Assembly: GCA_904420235.1 (NCBI GenBank)
Contig: CAJFUS010000067.1
Location: 1-8,158, forward strand
Origin: Candidatus Neoanaerotignum tabaqchaliae
GTDB lineage: Bacteria; Bacillota; Clostridia; Lachnospirales; Anaerotignaceae
Length of the DNA: 8,158 nt
Direction of reading: 5' to 3'
Part shown: piece by piece, positions 1 to 5,933 of the stretch
Layout: each line of letters begins with the position of its first letter
Position numbering within the stretch: position 1 is the first letter of the stretch
Translations under genes and position numbers: made by a program
The notes under the pieces: generated by a model
The model's input: only the letters and a program-made list of their open reading frames with translations
Database searches by the model: none
Told to the model about the DNA's origin: nothing

Positions 1-27
1 ATATATGTTTATAAATAAAATTTATTG

Positions 28-62
28 GGCCCATAGGTAAATCCTAAGGGCCTTAATTTTTT
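28..62 (+). terminator. Intrinsic terminator of a gene left of the window
   Basis: GGCCC (28-32) pairs with GGGCC (48-52) and TAGG (34-37) with CCTA (43-46), with one A-A mismatch and a 5-nt loop. The stem is followed by TTAA and six T (57-62). This is a typical rho-independent terminator reading rightwards, so it probably ends a + strand gene located before position 1. A U-tract on the opposite strand is much poorer. Confidence 0.7.
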
Positions 63-340
63 GGAGATTTAAAAACTGTTTCAAATATTTAGAAAAAGGC
101 TAAGGAATAAAATATTGAAAATAAATTGCTTTTTATGTGTTAAGAATTTTTATATGTTTTGCGGATTAATTTTTGAGAATCTGTTTTTCTATTTCAAATT
201 GATATTTATAAATGGCTCTACTTTTTAATTATGATTTATTATGGGTTTTAGAAAAATTATTAATTTTTTGGCTGATAAAATTCCTTTTTGCAATTAATGG
301 GTATTTTTATATTTCACAAACAAAACGCAAGTGTTTAATA
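63..340. other. AT-rich intergenic gap without a recognisable gene
   Basis: About 280 bases of strongly AT-rich DNA lie between the terminator and the leader of the first gene. I see no open frame with a ribosome binding site on either strand, no tRNA-like cloverleaf and no tandem repeat. The promoter of the gene starting at 391 probably lies in the last part, but no pair of -35/-10 boxes with good spacing stands out. Confidence 0.5.
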
Positions 341-346
341 AATATA

Positions 347-384
347 AACTCCGTATTATAAAGCCATAAAATAAAAACGGAGTT
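347..384 (+). promoter_or_regulatory. Inverted repeat covering the ribosome binding site of the next gene
   Basis: AACTCCGT (347-354) is the exact reverse complement of ACGGAGTT (377-384), separated by 22 AT-rich bases. The right arm contains the GGAG Shine-Dalgarno (379-382), which sits 8 nt before the ATG at 391. If transcription starts before 347, the mRNA could fold into an 8-bp hairpin that hides the ribosome binding site. The repeat is seen directly; the regulatory role is inference, because the transcription start is not known. Confidence 0.45.
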
Positions 385-390
385 GAGAAA

Positions 391-885
391 ATGAAAAAAA
401 TTAACATACTGCTTACTAAATATTCAGACTTAACATCTAATTTAATTTATCATATCGCAGGCCATGGCTATACACATGCGTCTGTTGCCTTGGGAGATTC
501 TCCACAGGAGTATTACAGTTTTAACTATAAAGGTTTCGCCATAGAAACGTTGGAAAAGCATAAACGCAGAGGAGTGCGCCGCAGCCGCTGTTATCAGGTT
601 AATGTGTCCGACGAGGCTTATAGGCGCATGGAGGAAAAAATAAAGATATTTAAGGAAAATAAAAGGCTTTATAAATACAGCCGCATTGCAGTGCTGTGCT
701 GTGTTCCACATCTGCCTTTAAAATTCAGAAACCGTTATTTTTGTTCTCAGTTTGTTGCTGAGCTTTTGGAAAATGAAACTGAAATAGACATAGGCAGAAA
801 ACCTTGCTTTTTTCTTCCTAATCATTTCAGTTTATTGCTGGAAAAACACCCAAGATGCGCGGGAGTAATTGAAAATGCCCTTTGA
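391..885 (+). CDS. Permuted papain-fold (YiiX / NlpC-P60-like) protein
   Basis: A 164-residue protein without signal peptide or membrane segment. The order His-first, Cys-second is that of the circularly permuted branch of the NlpC/P60 (papain-like) superfamily represented by YiiX/YebB. THASVAL carries the likely catalytic His29 near the N-terminus, and YFCSQFVAELL carries the likely nucleophile Cys118 at the start of a helix. Members of this group are thiol hydrolases or acyltransferases acting on amide, peptidoglycan or lipid substrates; the substrate here cannot be told from sequence. The ATG has GGAG at 379-382, 8 nt upstream. The gene stands alone, with an AT-rich gap before it and 66 nt after it, and neighbours do not suggest a pathway. 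The central part (residues 50-95) is rich in Lys and Arg. The family call is fairly firm and the exact activity is unknown. Confidence 0.7.
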   Translation: MKKINILLTKYSDLTSNLIYHIAGHGYTHASVALGDSPQEYYSFNYKGFAIETLEKHKRRGVRRSRCYQVNVSDEAYRRMEEKIKIFKENKRLYKYSRIAVLCCVPHLPLKFRNRYFCSQFVAELLENETEIDIGRKPCFFLPNHFSLLLEKHPRCAGVIENAL

Positions 886-972
886 TTTTTACACTTTGGA
901 AACAAAACGGAATTAAAAAGAAAACAAACGTTATATAAAATTAAACTATAAATGGAAATGAGTGGAGCCGAG

Positions 973-1056
973 GTGAAAAAATTGACAAAAAAGACAGCTT
1001 TTATAATTGCGGCTGCTGCGGCAATGCTGATTATTGTAAAAAATATAAGAAAGTGA
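973..1056 (+). CDS. Putative small single-helix membrane peptide
   Basis: A short frame that encodes about 27 residues from GTG 973. It has a lysine-rich N-terminus (KKLTKK), a hydrophobic core of about 15 residues (AFIIAAAAAMLIIV), and a short basic tail (KNIRK). The pattern is that of a positive-inside single transmembrane peptide. Two starts are supported: GTG 973 behind GGAG (964-967, 5 nt), or TTG 982 behind GAGGTG (970-975, 6 nt). The latter has the better Shine-Dalgarno and would give 24 residues. ATG codons at 952 and 958 have no clear site. It lies 33 nt before the GTG start of the interrupted dehydrogenase and could share its transcript. No family is recognised, and the frame could also be fortuitous. 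Confidence 0.4.
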   Translation: MKKLTKKTAFIIAAAAAMLIIVKNIRK

Positions 1057-1089
1057 AAATAAATTTACAACGAAATGGAGACGATTAAC

Positions 1090-2172
1090 GTGAATAATAA
1101 AGAAAACATGATGAAAGCCTTGATTTATTACGGAATTAAAGATTTGAGGCTTGAGGAAAGGGAAATCCCCGAGTGCGGCCCTAACGATGTGATTGTGCGC
1201 AATGTGTGGGCCGGCATTTGCGGCTCTGACACAACGGCCTATTTGCACGGCGGGGAAAATATGAACATATTCAGCGGCAGAGAATTTGGCCACGAGATGG
1301 TAGGTTATGTTTGGAAAAAAGGAGAAATGACAGAGGGAATTGATGAAGGCATGAGGGTGTTTGTGGAGCCGGTTAAGGCCGTTGATAATCCCTATGAGGC
1401 CAATATGGCCGGAGCTTTTTCTCAATATGTCAAGGTTAACAATGCCAAAGTTGGCGTGAATATATATCCCTTGCCGGAAAATATATCCTATGACGAGGCG
1501 GCGCTTATTGAGCCGCTTAGCGTAAGCACACACGCTAAAAACCGCGCAGCCGTTAAGGCAGATGAGAAAGTGCTGGTTTGCGGAGCCGGCCCCATCGGCC
1601 TTGGGGTTATTGCCGCTCTGCGCGCCCAAGGCAACAAAACCATAGCCGTTATTGACAGAAACGAGTATCGTTTAAAATGCGCGGAAGAAATTGGCGCATA
1701 TCCAATTTTAAGTGTCGATAACGACTTGGAAAAATTAAAATATAAGCTGGAAAATTATTTTGGTGTTATGAGCAATATAAATCACAGAGTCGATTTTGGA
1801 GAGGGCAGCGTGAATTTAACGGAACATGCAGTGCTTGACGTTGATGTTGTGTTTGACTGCGCCGGTATAACGTCTTTTATTGACGAGTTTTTGCTTCATG
1901 CTAAGCAGTATTCACGTTTTTGAAGTATCGCCGTTCAACGCACGGCATTTCCCATACGTTTTCACGAAATAATGAGTACCCAATGCGCGATTATTGGCTC
2001 GCGTGGGTATGAAGCCGAAGACATAAAAGAGGTTATTGATTTCCTTGCCAATAAAAAGACAAAAGCAAGCTCTATGATTTCCCATTGTTTTACTTTGGAA
2101 CAAGCCTTGGAGGCCTTTGAAATGAACGCGGAGCCAAGAAATTCGGCCAAAATTATTTTAAATATGAAGTGA
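1090..2172 (+). pseudogene. Zinc-type medium-chain alcohol/threonine dehydrogenase, interrupted by in-frame TGA
   Basis: This gene encodes a GroES/Rossmann dehydrogenase of the Zn alcohol / polyol / threonine dehydrogenase family. Numbered from the ATG at 1075, the first part shows catalytic zinc ligands Cys49 (GICGSD), His73-Glu74 (GHE) and Glu146 (IEPLS), the GAGPIGLG nucleotide loop (170-177), and Asp194 after the second strand, suggesting NAD(H). The frame stops at TGA 1921-1923 after residue 282. The same frame continues without shift to the TGA at 2170, giving the missing beta strand, the IIGSRGY motif and the C-terminal helices ending in SAKIILNMK. Together they make about 360 residues, the usual family length. 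The downstream ATG at 1972 lacks a ribosome binding site. I chose GTG 1090 because GGAG lies 9 nt upstream (1077-1080); ATG 1075 has none. The segment normally holding four structural-zinc cysteines is shortened. The natural substrate is unknown. The stop could be a real nonsense mutation or a base-call error. Confidence 0.8.
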
Positions 2173-2274
2173 GATTAATATTTCGGAAATAAAACGCAAA
2201 TATTCGGCAAACATTTTTTAATTATTATGATTGCAGTTAATGAAAAGCAAAGAACAGTATGGGAGGTTTATTAA

Positions 2275-2646
2275 ATGAAAAAAAGTAATTTTATAGCGTT
2301 AATTTTGGGTACAATAGGCGTGGCGTTTTTTGCCATAGGCATGTGCATGTGCATGCTGCCGGAATGGAACATGTTCAGGCAGGGCATTGTTTCGGGCATA
2401 ATCGGCTTAATAGTTTTGCTGGCCGACGTTATGATTTGGAGAAAGCTGGAAGGCAAAGAGCCTATAAAAATAAGCGGTAAAATGATTATGTGTCTGCTTA
2501 TAGGCATAATAGGCGCGTTATTGCTTGGCGTTGGAATGTGTTTATCAATGGTGTTCGGCAGAATGCTGTTTGGCATTATAATCGGATTGATAGGAATTGT
2601 GATTTTACTTATGCTTATTCCATTAACAAAAGGAATTCATGATTAA
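2275..2646 (+). CDS. Small four-helix membrane protein with internal duplication
   Basis: A 123-residue, very hydrophobic protein that I do not assign to a named family. It has four likely transmembrane segments, about residues 6-27, 37-54, 69-92 and 95-118. A charged loop (RKLEGKEPIKISGK) separates the two halves, which resemble each other. Each half begins with a glycine-rich helix ending in a GMC-containing motif (GMCMCM in the first, GMCLSM in the second). A second helix follows with similar endings (GIIGLIVLL and GLIGIVILL). The start is clear: GGGAGG at 2261-2266 lies 8 nt before the ATG. It is likely a monocistronic gene, 102 nt after the dehydrogenase and followed by a terminator. The function is unknown. 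Nothing in the sequence shows an enzyme site; repeated Met and Cys residues could hint at metal handling, but this is weak. Confidence 0.6.
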   Translation: MKKSNFIALILGTIGVAFFAIGMCMCMLPEWNMFRQGIVSGIIGLIVLLADVMIWRKLEGKEPIKISGKMIMCLLIGIIGALLLGVGMCLSMVFGRMLFGIIIGLIGIVILLMLIPLTKGIHD

Positions 2647-2711
2647 ATAAATATTTGATTAACAACTGAAAAACGAGGCGTGTTTTGTGAGCAAAGCATC
2701 AGGCTTAAAAG

Positions 2712-2742
2712 AAGCGGTAAGATATAAACTTGCCGTTTTTTT
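2712..2742 (+). terminator. Intrinsic terminator
   Basis: CGGTAAG (2715-2721) pairs with CTTGCCG (2729-2735) with one G-U pair around a 7-nt loop. The helix can extend into the flanking A and T bases. It is followed directly by seven T (2736-2742). It probably ends the transcript of the membrane protein gene, whose stop codon is about 65 nt upstream, and separates it from the cobalamin operon. Confidence 0.75.
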
Positions 2743-2901
2743 GTTGTTATAATTTAATTGTGTTAAAAATTACAATAACTTTTCCATGCGGCTATTAGGC
2801 CGGAAAATTCCTTATCAGGTACTTAAGGATTATTTGCGGTCTGTGTAACATATGTTTGACAAACCTACACAATTTAAAAAGAAGCCAAAAATAAGGCTGT
2901 A

Positions 2902-2929
2902 TTGACAACCGCGTTTTAAATGTTATACA
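2902..2929 (+). promoter_or_regulatory. Sigma-A-type promoter of the cobalamin operon
   Basis: There is a perfect TTGACA -35 box at 2902-2907. The -10 is TATACA at 2924-2929 with a 16-nt spacer, or TACAAT at 2926-2931 with 18 nt. Transcription would begin near 2936-2940, just before the riboswitch, as expected for an operon controlled through its leader RNA. Confidence 0.75.
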
Positions 2930-2939
2930 ATAAAAACAA

Positions 2940-3115
2940 TGTCAGCGTTATGGTGTCCGGCTTAGGGTCGGAATAATAGGGAAGAGGAGTTGAATTCTCC
3001 CGCGGTGCCGCCGCTGTGAAGGTTTTTGAAACGTTTGAAACGCCACTGTAAGTTTTATGGGAAGGCTTAACGTTTTGTATAAAGCCGAAGCCAGAAGACC
3101 TGCCGTTTCGCTTAT
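2940..3115 (+). ncRNA. Cobalamin (AdoCbl) riboswitch aptamer
   Basis: The conserved blocks of the B12 riboswitch occur in order. GGTGTCC (2952-2958) corresponds to the early GGTGCC block. AATAGGGAA (2975-2983) follows, then a GGAG...CTCC hairpin (2986-3000). The B12 box GCCGCTGTGA is at 3010-3019, then GCCACTGTAA (3042-3051), GGGAAGGC (3059-3066), and the 3' block AGCCAGAAGACCTGCC (3089-3104). The RNA binds a cobalamin, and at high ligand usually shuts off biosynthesis or transport genes. Its position between a strong promoter and cbiD, an anaerobic B12 synthesis gene, fits feedback repression of the whole operon. The exact ends are approximate, because the closing helix P1 is not certain. 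Confidence 0.93.
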
Positions 3116-3344
3116 GTTCCGCCGTCGGGCCAACGGAAGGCACATGTTTTTATGGCATAACTGCGCCCTTTTAAGCCGGCTTAACTTAAGAAAGAAAAAC
3201 TGTTTTCTTAGGTTAAGCGGACTGGGAGCTGGCACAAGAAATAAAAAGGCACACAATAAGAACTGCTGCATGTGCCAAATTTTTTCTTCTGTCTGCTGCC
3301 CGTAAAGGGCGCTTTTGTTTTTTATAAACGGGGTGGTAAACTTA
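3116..3344 (+). promoter_or_regulatory. Riboswitch expression platform / cbiD leader
   Basis: The stretch between the aptamer and the cbiD start contains no supported gene but much secondary structure. A small hairpin has CCGT (3122-3125) pairing with ACGG (3133-3136). A 15-bp hairpin is formed by 3179-3193 with 3204-3218, with one G-U pair and no T-run behind it, so it is not itself a terminator. A terminator-like stem follows at 3248-3285. Near the start codon, CCCGT (3299-3303) can pair with ACGGG (3328-3332) and partly cover the cbiD ribosome binding site. Both transcriptional and translational control are therefore possible. The pairings are seen; which are used is inference. Confidence 0.6.
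3248..3285 (+). terminator. Probable riboswitch-controlled attenuator
   Basis: GGCACA (3248-3253) pairs with TGTGCC (3271-3276) around a 17-nt loop, followed by AAA and six T (3280-3285). Other copies of GGCACA at 3231-3236 and GGCACATG at 3139-3146 can pair with the same right arm. The stem is short, so strength depends on which left arm is used. Termination here would stop transcription about 60 nt before cbiD, the usual mode of B12 riboswitches in Firmicutes. Confidence 0.55.
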
Positions 3345-4481
3345 ATGGCTTTTGAGCGTTATATAGACGGAATAAAAGGAAAACTGAGGTGCGGATACAC
3401 AACCGGAACTTGCTCCGCCATAGCCTCAAAGGCTGCCGCTGTGTTTTTATTTTCAGGCAAATGTCCGAATTTTGAGGAGGTTTTAACACCCAGCGGCGTA
3501 AACGTTAAAGTTCCAATCGCTTTTTCAAAAATGGAAAATGGAAAAGCTGTGTGCGGCGTTATAAAAGATGGCGGAGATGACATAGACGCCACAAACGGCG
3601 TTATGATTTTATGTTCCGCCGAAAAAATTGAAAGCGGCATAGTTATAGAGGGCGGAAAAGGCGTGGGAGTTGTTACAAAAAGCGGTCTTGACCAGCCTGT
3701 GGGCTCAGCCGCCATAAATTCAGTTCCAAGAAAAATGATTTCCGATGCCATAAAATCCGTTTGCCATAGCTTTGGATATAACGGCGGAATAAAAATAACC
3801 GTTTCGGTGCCGGAGGGAGAGAAAATAGCCGAAAAAACTTTTAATCCAAACATAGGCATTAAGGGCGGCATATCCATAATAGGAACAAGCGGTATAGTTG
3901 AACCCATGAGCCTTAAGGCGGTTTTTGAAACGGTTAAGCTGGAGATAAATGTGGCCCGTAGCAGTGGAAAAAGCGACATAATAATAACTCCGGGCAACTA
4001 TGGACAGGATTTTGTAAAGACAATGAACATAAAAAGTGATATTCCGCTTGTTCAGTGCTCCAACTTTATAGGGGATGCTTTAAAGTTTGCCTGCCGGAAG
4101 GAGTTTAAAAATATACTTCTTGCGGGACACTTAGGCAAGCTTGTTAAGCTGGCCGGAGGAATGATGAACACCCATTCCATGTATGGCGACTGCCGAATGG
4201 ACATTATAGGAGCAAGAGCGGGAGCTTTTGGAGCCGAAAAAAATGACATAGTTAGAATACTTAATTCCGCTGCTGTAGACGCGGCCCTTGACATTATTGA
4301 AGGAGACAAGTATGTTTTTGAAAATGTTGTGAAATCAATAATATCGGACGCTCAAAAGAACATAGACGCTGTTTTAAATGATTCGTGCAGATGCGGAATT
4401 TTGATTTTTACAAATAAAAGAGGGCTTTTAGGCGCAAGTCGTAAAGCCGATGATATAATTTCACTTTGGAGGGATATTTAA
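3345..4481 (+). CDS. cbiD: Cobalt-precorrin-5B (C1)-methyltransferase
   Basis: CbiD uses S-adenosylmethionine to methylate C1 of cobalt-precorrin-5B in the anaerobic, early-cobalt-insertion route to cobalamin; it acts in the cytoplasm. The 378-residue product has the usual family length. It shows the hallmark N-terminal RCGYTTGTCSA (15-25), a central SIIGTSGIVEPMS (about 177-189), and a GHLGKLVKLAGG motif with nearby NTHS (about 261-278). CbiD is not related to the tetrapyrrole methylase fold of its neighbours. The chosen ATG 3345 has GGGGTGG at 3330-3336, 8 nt upstream. An ATG 30 nt earlier in the same frame lacks such a site and lies in the leader. It is the first gene of the operon, directly under the cobalamin riboswitch. 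Its stop overlaps the start of cbiL by one base. Confidence 0.95.
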   Translation: MAFERYIDGIKGKLRCGYTTGTCSAIASKAAAVFLFSGKCPNFEEVLTPSGVNVKVPIAFSKMENGKAVCGVIKDGGDDIDATNGVMILCSAEKIESGIVIEGGKGVGVVTKSGLDQPVGSAAINSVPRKMISDAIKSVCHSFGYNGGIKITVSVPEGEKIAEKTFNPNIGIKGGISIIGTSGIVEPMSLKAVFETVKLEINVARSSGKSDIIITPGNYGQDFVKTMNIKSDIPLVQCSNFIGDALKFACRKEFKNILLAGHLGKLVKLAGGMMNTHSMYGDCRMDIIGARAGAFGAEKNDIVRILNSAAVDAALDIIEGDKYVFENVVKSIISDAQKNIDAVLNDSCRCGILIFTNKRGLLGASRKADDIISLWRDI

Positions 4482-5167
4482 TGGGGGCGGTTCTTTACGG
4501 CATAGGCATAGGGCCGGGAGACTATGAGCTTATAACCTTAAAAGCTTTAAGAATAATTAATGAGAACAATGTTATAGCCTTTCCTAAAACAGGCGGAGAG
4601 AAAAACGCAGCTTTTGATACGGTTTCAAAAGTTGCCGATTTGAGAGGAAAGGAAGTATTAGAGCTTAGCTTTCCTATGATACGTGACAAAGAGCAGCTTA
4701 ATAAAAACTATCAAAAAAACTGCGATATTATAGAAAAGTATCTTAAAAACGGACAAAACGTTGTTTTCATAAGTATCGGCGATATTTCGGTATACTCAAC
4801 GTTTGGATATATAAACGACATAATAAAGAACAGAGGATATGAAACGATAATGGTTCCCGGGGTAACAAGCTTTTGCGCCGCCGCGTCTGCCCTTGGAATA
4901 AGCCTTACATCAAAAAGCGAGCCTGTGCATATTATACCGGCCGTTTATGGCGGCATTGACGAGTATATGTCTCAAAGGGGAACAAAAATTTTTATGAAAA
5001 GCGGGGCTTTGGTTGAGGATATTAAAAAAGCGGCCCGTGAAAATGGAGTTATTGAAAAATCATATTTGGCCGGCAACTGCGGCTTTGATGACGAAAAACT
5101 GTGCTCTCTTGAAGAGGCTTACGGAAAAATGGGATATTTTACAACTATAATAGTAAAGGATAATTAA
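4481..5167 (+). CDS. cbiL: Cobalt-precorrin-2 C20-methyltransferase
   Basis: CbiL transfers a methyl group from S-adenosylmethionine to C20 of (cobalt-)precorrin-2, giving precorrin-3A, the first step committed to corrin synthesis. The 228-residue protein has the tetrapyrrole methylase fold: GIGPGD (9-14), ISIGDISVYSTF (97-108) and VPGVTSFCAAAS (125-136). The proline in GIGPGDYELITLKA and the IAFPKTGG segment (32-39) favour CbiL/CobI over the C11 and C17 enzymes. The start at ATG 4481 overlaps the cbiD stop by one base and has GGAGGG (4468-4473) 7 nt upstream inside cbiD, a sign of translational coupling. An in-frame codon at 4466 would extend it but has no good site. It is followed by one base and then cbiF. 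Confidence 0.92.
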   Translation: MGAVLYGIGIGPGDYELITLKALRIINENNVIAFPKTGGEKNAAFDTVSKVADLRGKEVLELSFPMIRDKEQLNKNYQKNCDIIEKYLKNGQNVVFISIGDISVYSTFGYINDIIKNRGYETIMVPGVTSFCAAASALGISLTSKSEPVHIIPAVYGGIDEYMSQRGTKIFMKSGALVEDIKKAARENGVIEKSYLAGNCGFDDEKLCSLEEAYGKMGYFTTIIVKDN

Positions 5168-5168
5168 A

Positions 5169-5933
5169 ATGGTTAATTTTGTGGGAGCGGGACCAGGGGC
5201 CGAGGACCTTATAACATTGCGGGGCCAAAGGCTTTTAAGTGAGGCCGACGTTATTATATATGCCGGTTCCCTTGTAAACGAGGGCCTTTTGAAATATAAA
5301 AAAAGCGGCTGTGCCGTTTATAACAGCGCCTATATGACGTTAGAGGAGGTTATTGACGTTATTTTAGATGCTGAAAAAAACGGCCTTAACACAGTGCGCC
5401 TTCACACAGGCGACCCGTCAATTTACGGCGCCATTAAAGAACAAATGGATATTCTTGACAAAAACGGAATTGAATACAGCGTGTGCCCCGGAGTCAGCTC
5501 ATTTTGCGCCGCCGCGTCGGCCCTTAAAATTGAGTATACACTGCCGGCGGTTTCCCAAACCGTAATAATAAGCCGTGCCGAGGGCCGAACTCCGGTTCCG
5601 GAAAAAGAGGATATATCTCTTTTGGCTTCTCACAATGCCACAATGGTTTTGTTTTTAAGCGCGGGCCTTGCGGAAAGCGTTGCCGAAAAACTTATTAAGG
5701 GCGGGGTGAGCGAGAACACTCCGGCCGCCGTTGTTTACAAGGCCAGTTGGGAAGATGAGAAAAAAATAGTATGCACCGTTGGAACTCTTAAGGAAAGTGT
5801 TGAAAAAGCCGGTATAAAAAACACCGCCCTTATAATAGTGGGCAATGTTATAGAGGGCGTTTATGAGAGGTCAAAACTTTACGACCCGTCTTTTACAACC
5901 CTTTTCAGAAAAGGCAAGGAACAAAATGACTAA
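5169..5933 (+). CDS. cbiF: Cobalt-precorrin-4 C11-methyltransferase
   Basis: CbiF methylates C11 of cobalt-precorrin-4 with S-adenosylmethionine, giving cobalt-precorrin-5A. The 254-residue product matches the family length. Motifs of the tetrapyrrole methylase fold are GAGPGAEDLIT (6-16), HTGDPSIYGA (79-88) and CPGVSSFCAAAS (106-117). YTLPAVSQTVIISRAEGRTP (123-142) is a stretch characteristic of CbiF/CobM, as is YAGSLVN (31-37). The ATG lies one base after the cbiL stop and has AAAGGA (5155-5160) 8 nt upstream. The last 8 bases overlap the start of cbiG, whose product acts on the next intermediate, so gene order partly follows the pathway here. Confidence 0.95.
   Translation: MVNFVGAGPGAEDLITLRGQRLLSEADVIIYAGSLVNEGLLKYKKSGCAVYNSAYMTLEEVIDVILDAEKNGLNTVRLHTGDPSIYGAIKEQMDILDKNGIEYSVCPGVSSFCAAASALKIEYTLPAVSQTVIISRAEGRTPVPEKEDISLLASHNATMVLFLSAGLAESVAEKLIKGGVSENTPAAVVYKASWEDEKKIVCTVGTLKESVEKAGIKNTALIIVGNVIEGVYERSKLYDPSFTTLFRKGKEQND

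Noticed and set aside
946..1629. Long minus-strand open frame (227 codons).
   Set aside because: It lies opposite the dehydrogenase, has no ribosome binding site, and its translation shows no family motif, whereas the + strand has clear catalytic motifs.
1921..1946. TGA at 1921 as a selenocysteine codon: a 5-bp hairpin (GCCGT 1930-1934 with ACGGC 1942-1946) lies just downstream.
   Set aside because: The loop begins only 11 nt after the TGA and starts with T and C rather than a G, so it does not fit the usual bacterial SECIS spacing and loop. The position falls in a structural beta strand of the dehydrogenase, not at a catalytic residue.
1972..2172. Separate 66-residue gene after the dehydrogenase stop.
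   Set aside because: It is the in-frame C-terminus of the dehydrogenase, lacks a ribosome binding site, and was merged into the pseudogene entry.
2687..2752. GTG-started frame of 21 codons behind GAGG (2675-2678).
   Set aside because: The frame runs through the terminator stem and T-tract, so its hydrophobic end is just translated T-tract. A chance ribosome-site match is more likely.
2809..2829. Hairpin TCCTTA / TAAGGA with a 9-nt loop.
   Set aside because: It has no T-tract, so it is not a terminator, and with only 6 bp of mixed composition it may be chance. No repeat copies are seen elsewhere in the window.
2856..2861. A second TTGACA upstream of the riboswitch promoter.
   Set aside because: No acceptable -10 box lies 16-18 nt downstream; the TTGACA at 2902 has one.
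3057..3305. Plus-strand open frame of 82 codons in the cbiD leader.
   Set aside because: It covers the 3' half of the riboswitch and the expression platform, has no ribosome binding site, and its protein is unlike any family.
3359..3997. Long minus-strand open frame (212 codons) opposite cbiD.
   Set aside because: It is a shadow of a well-recognised gene; its composition mirrors the codon use of cbiD and it shows no motif.
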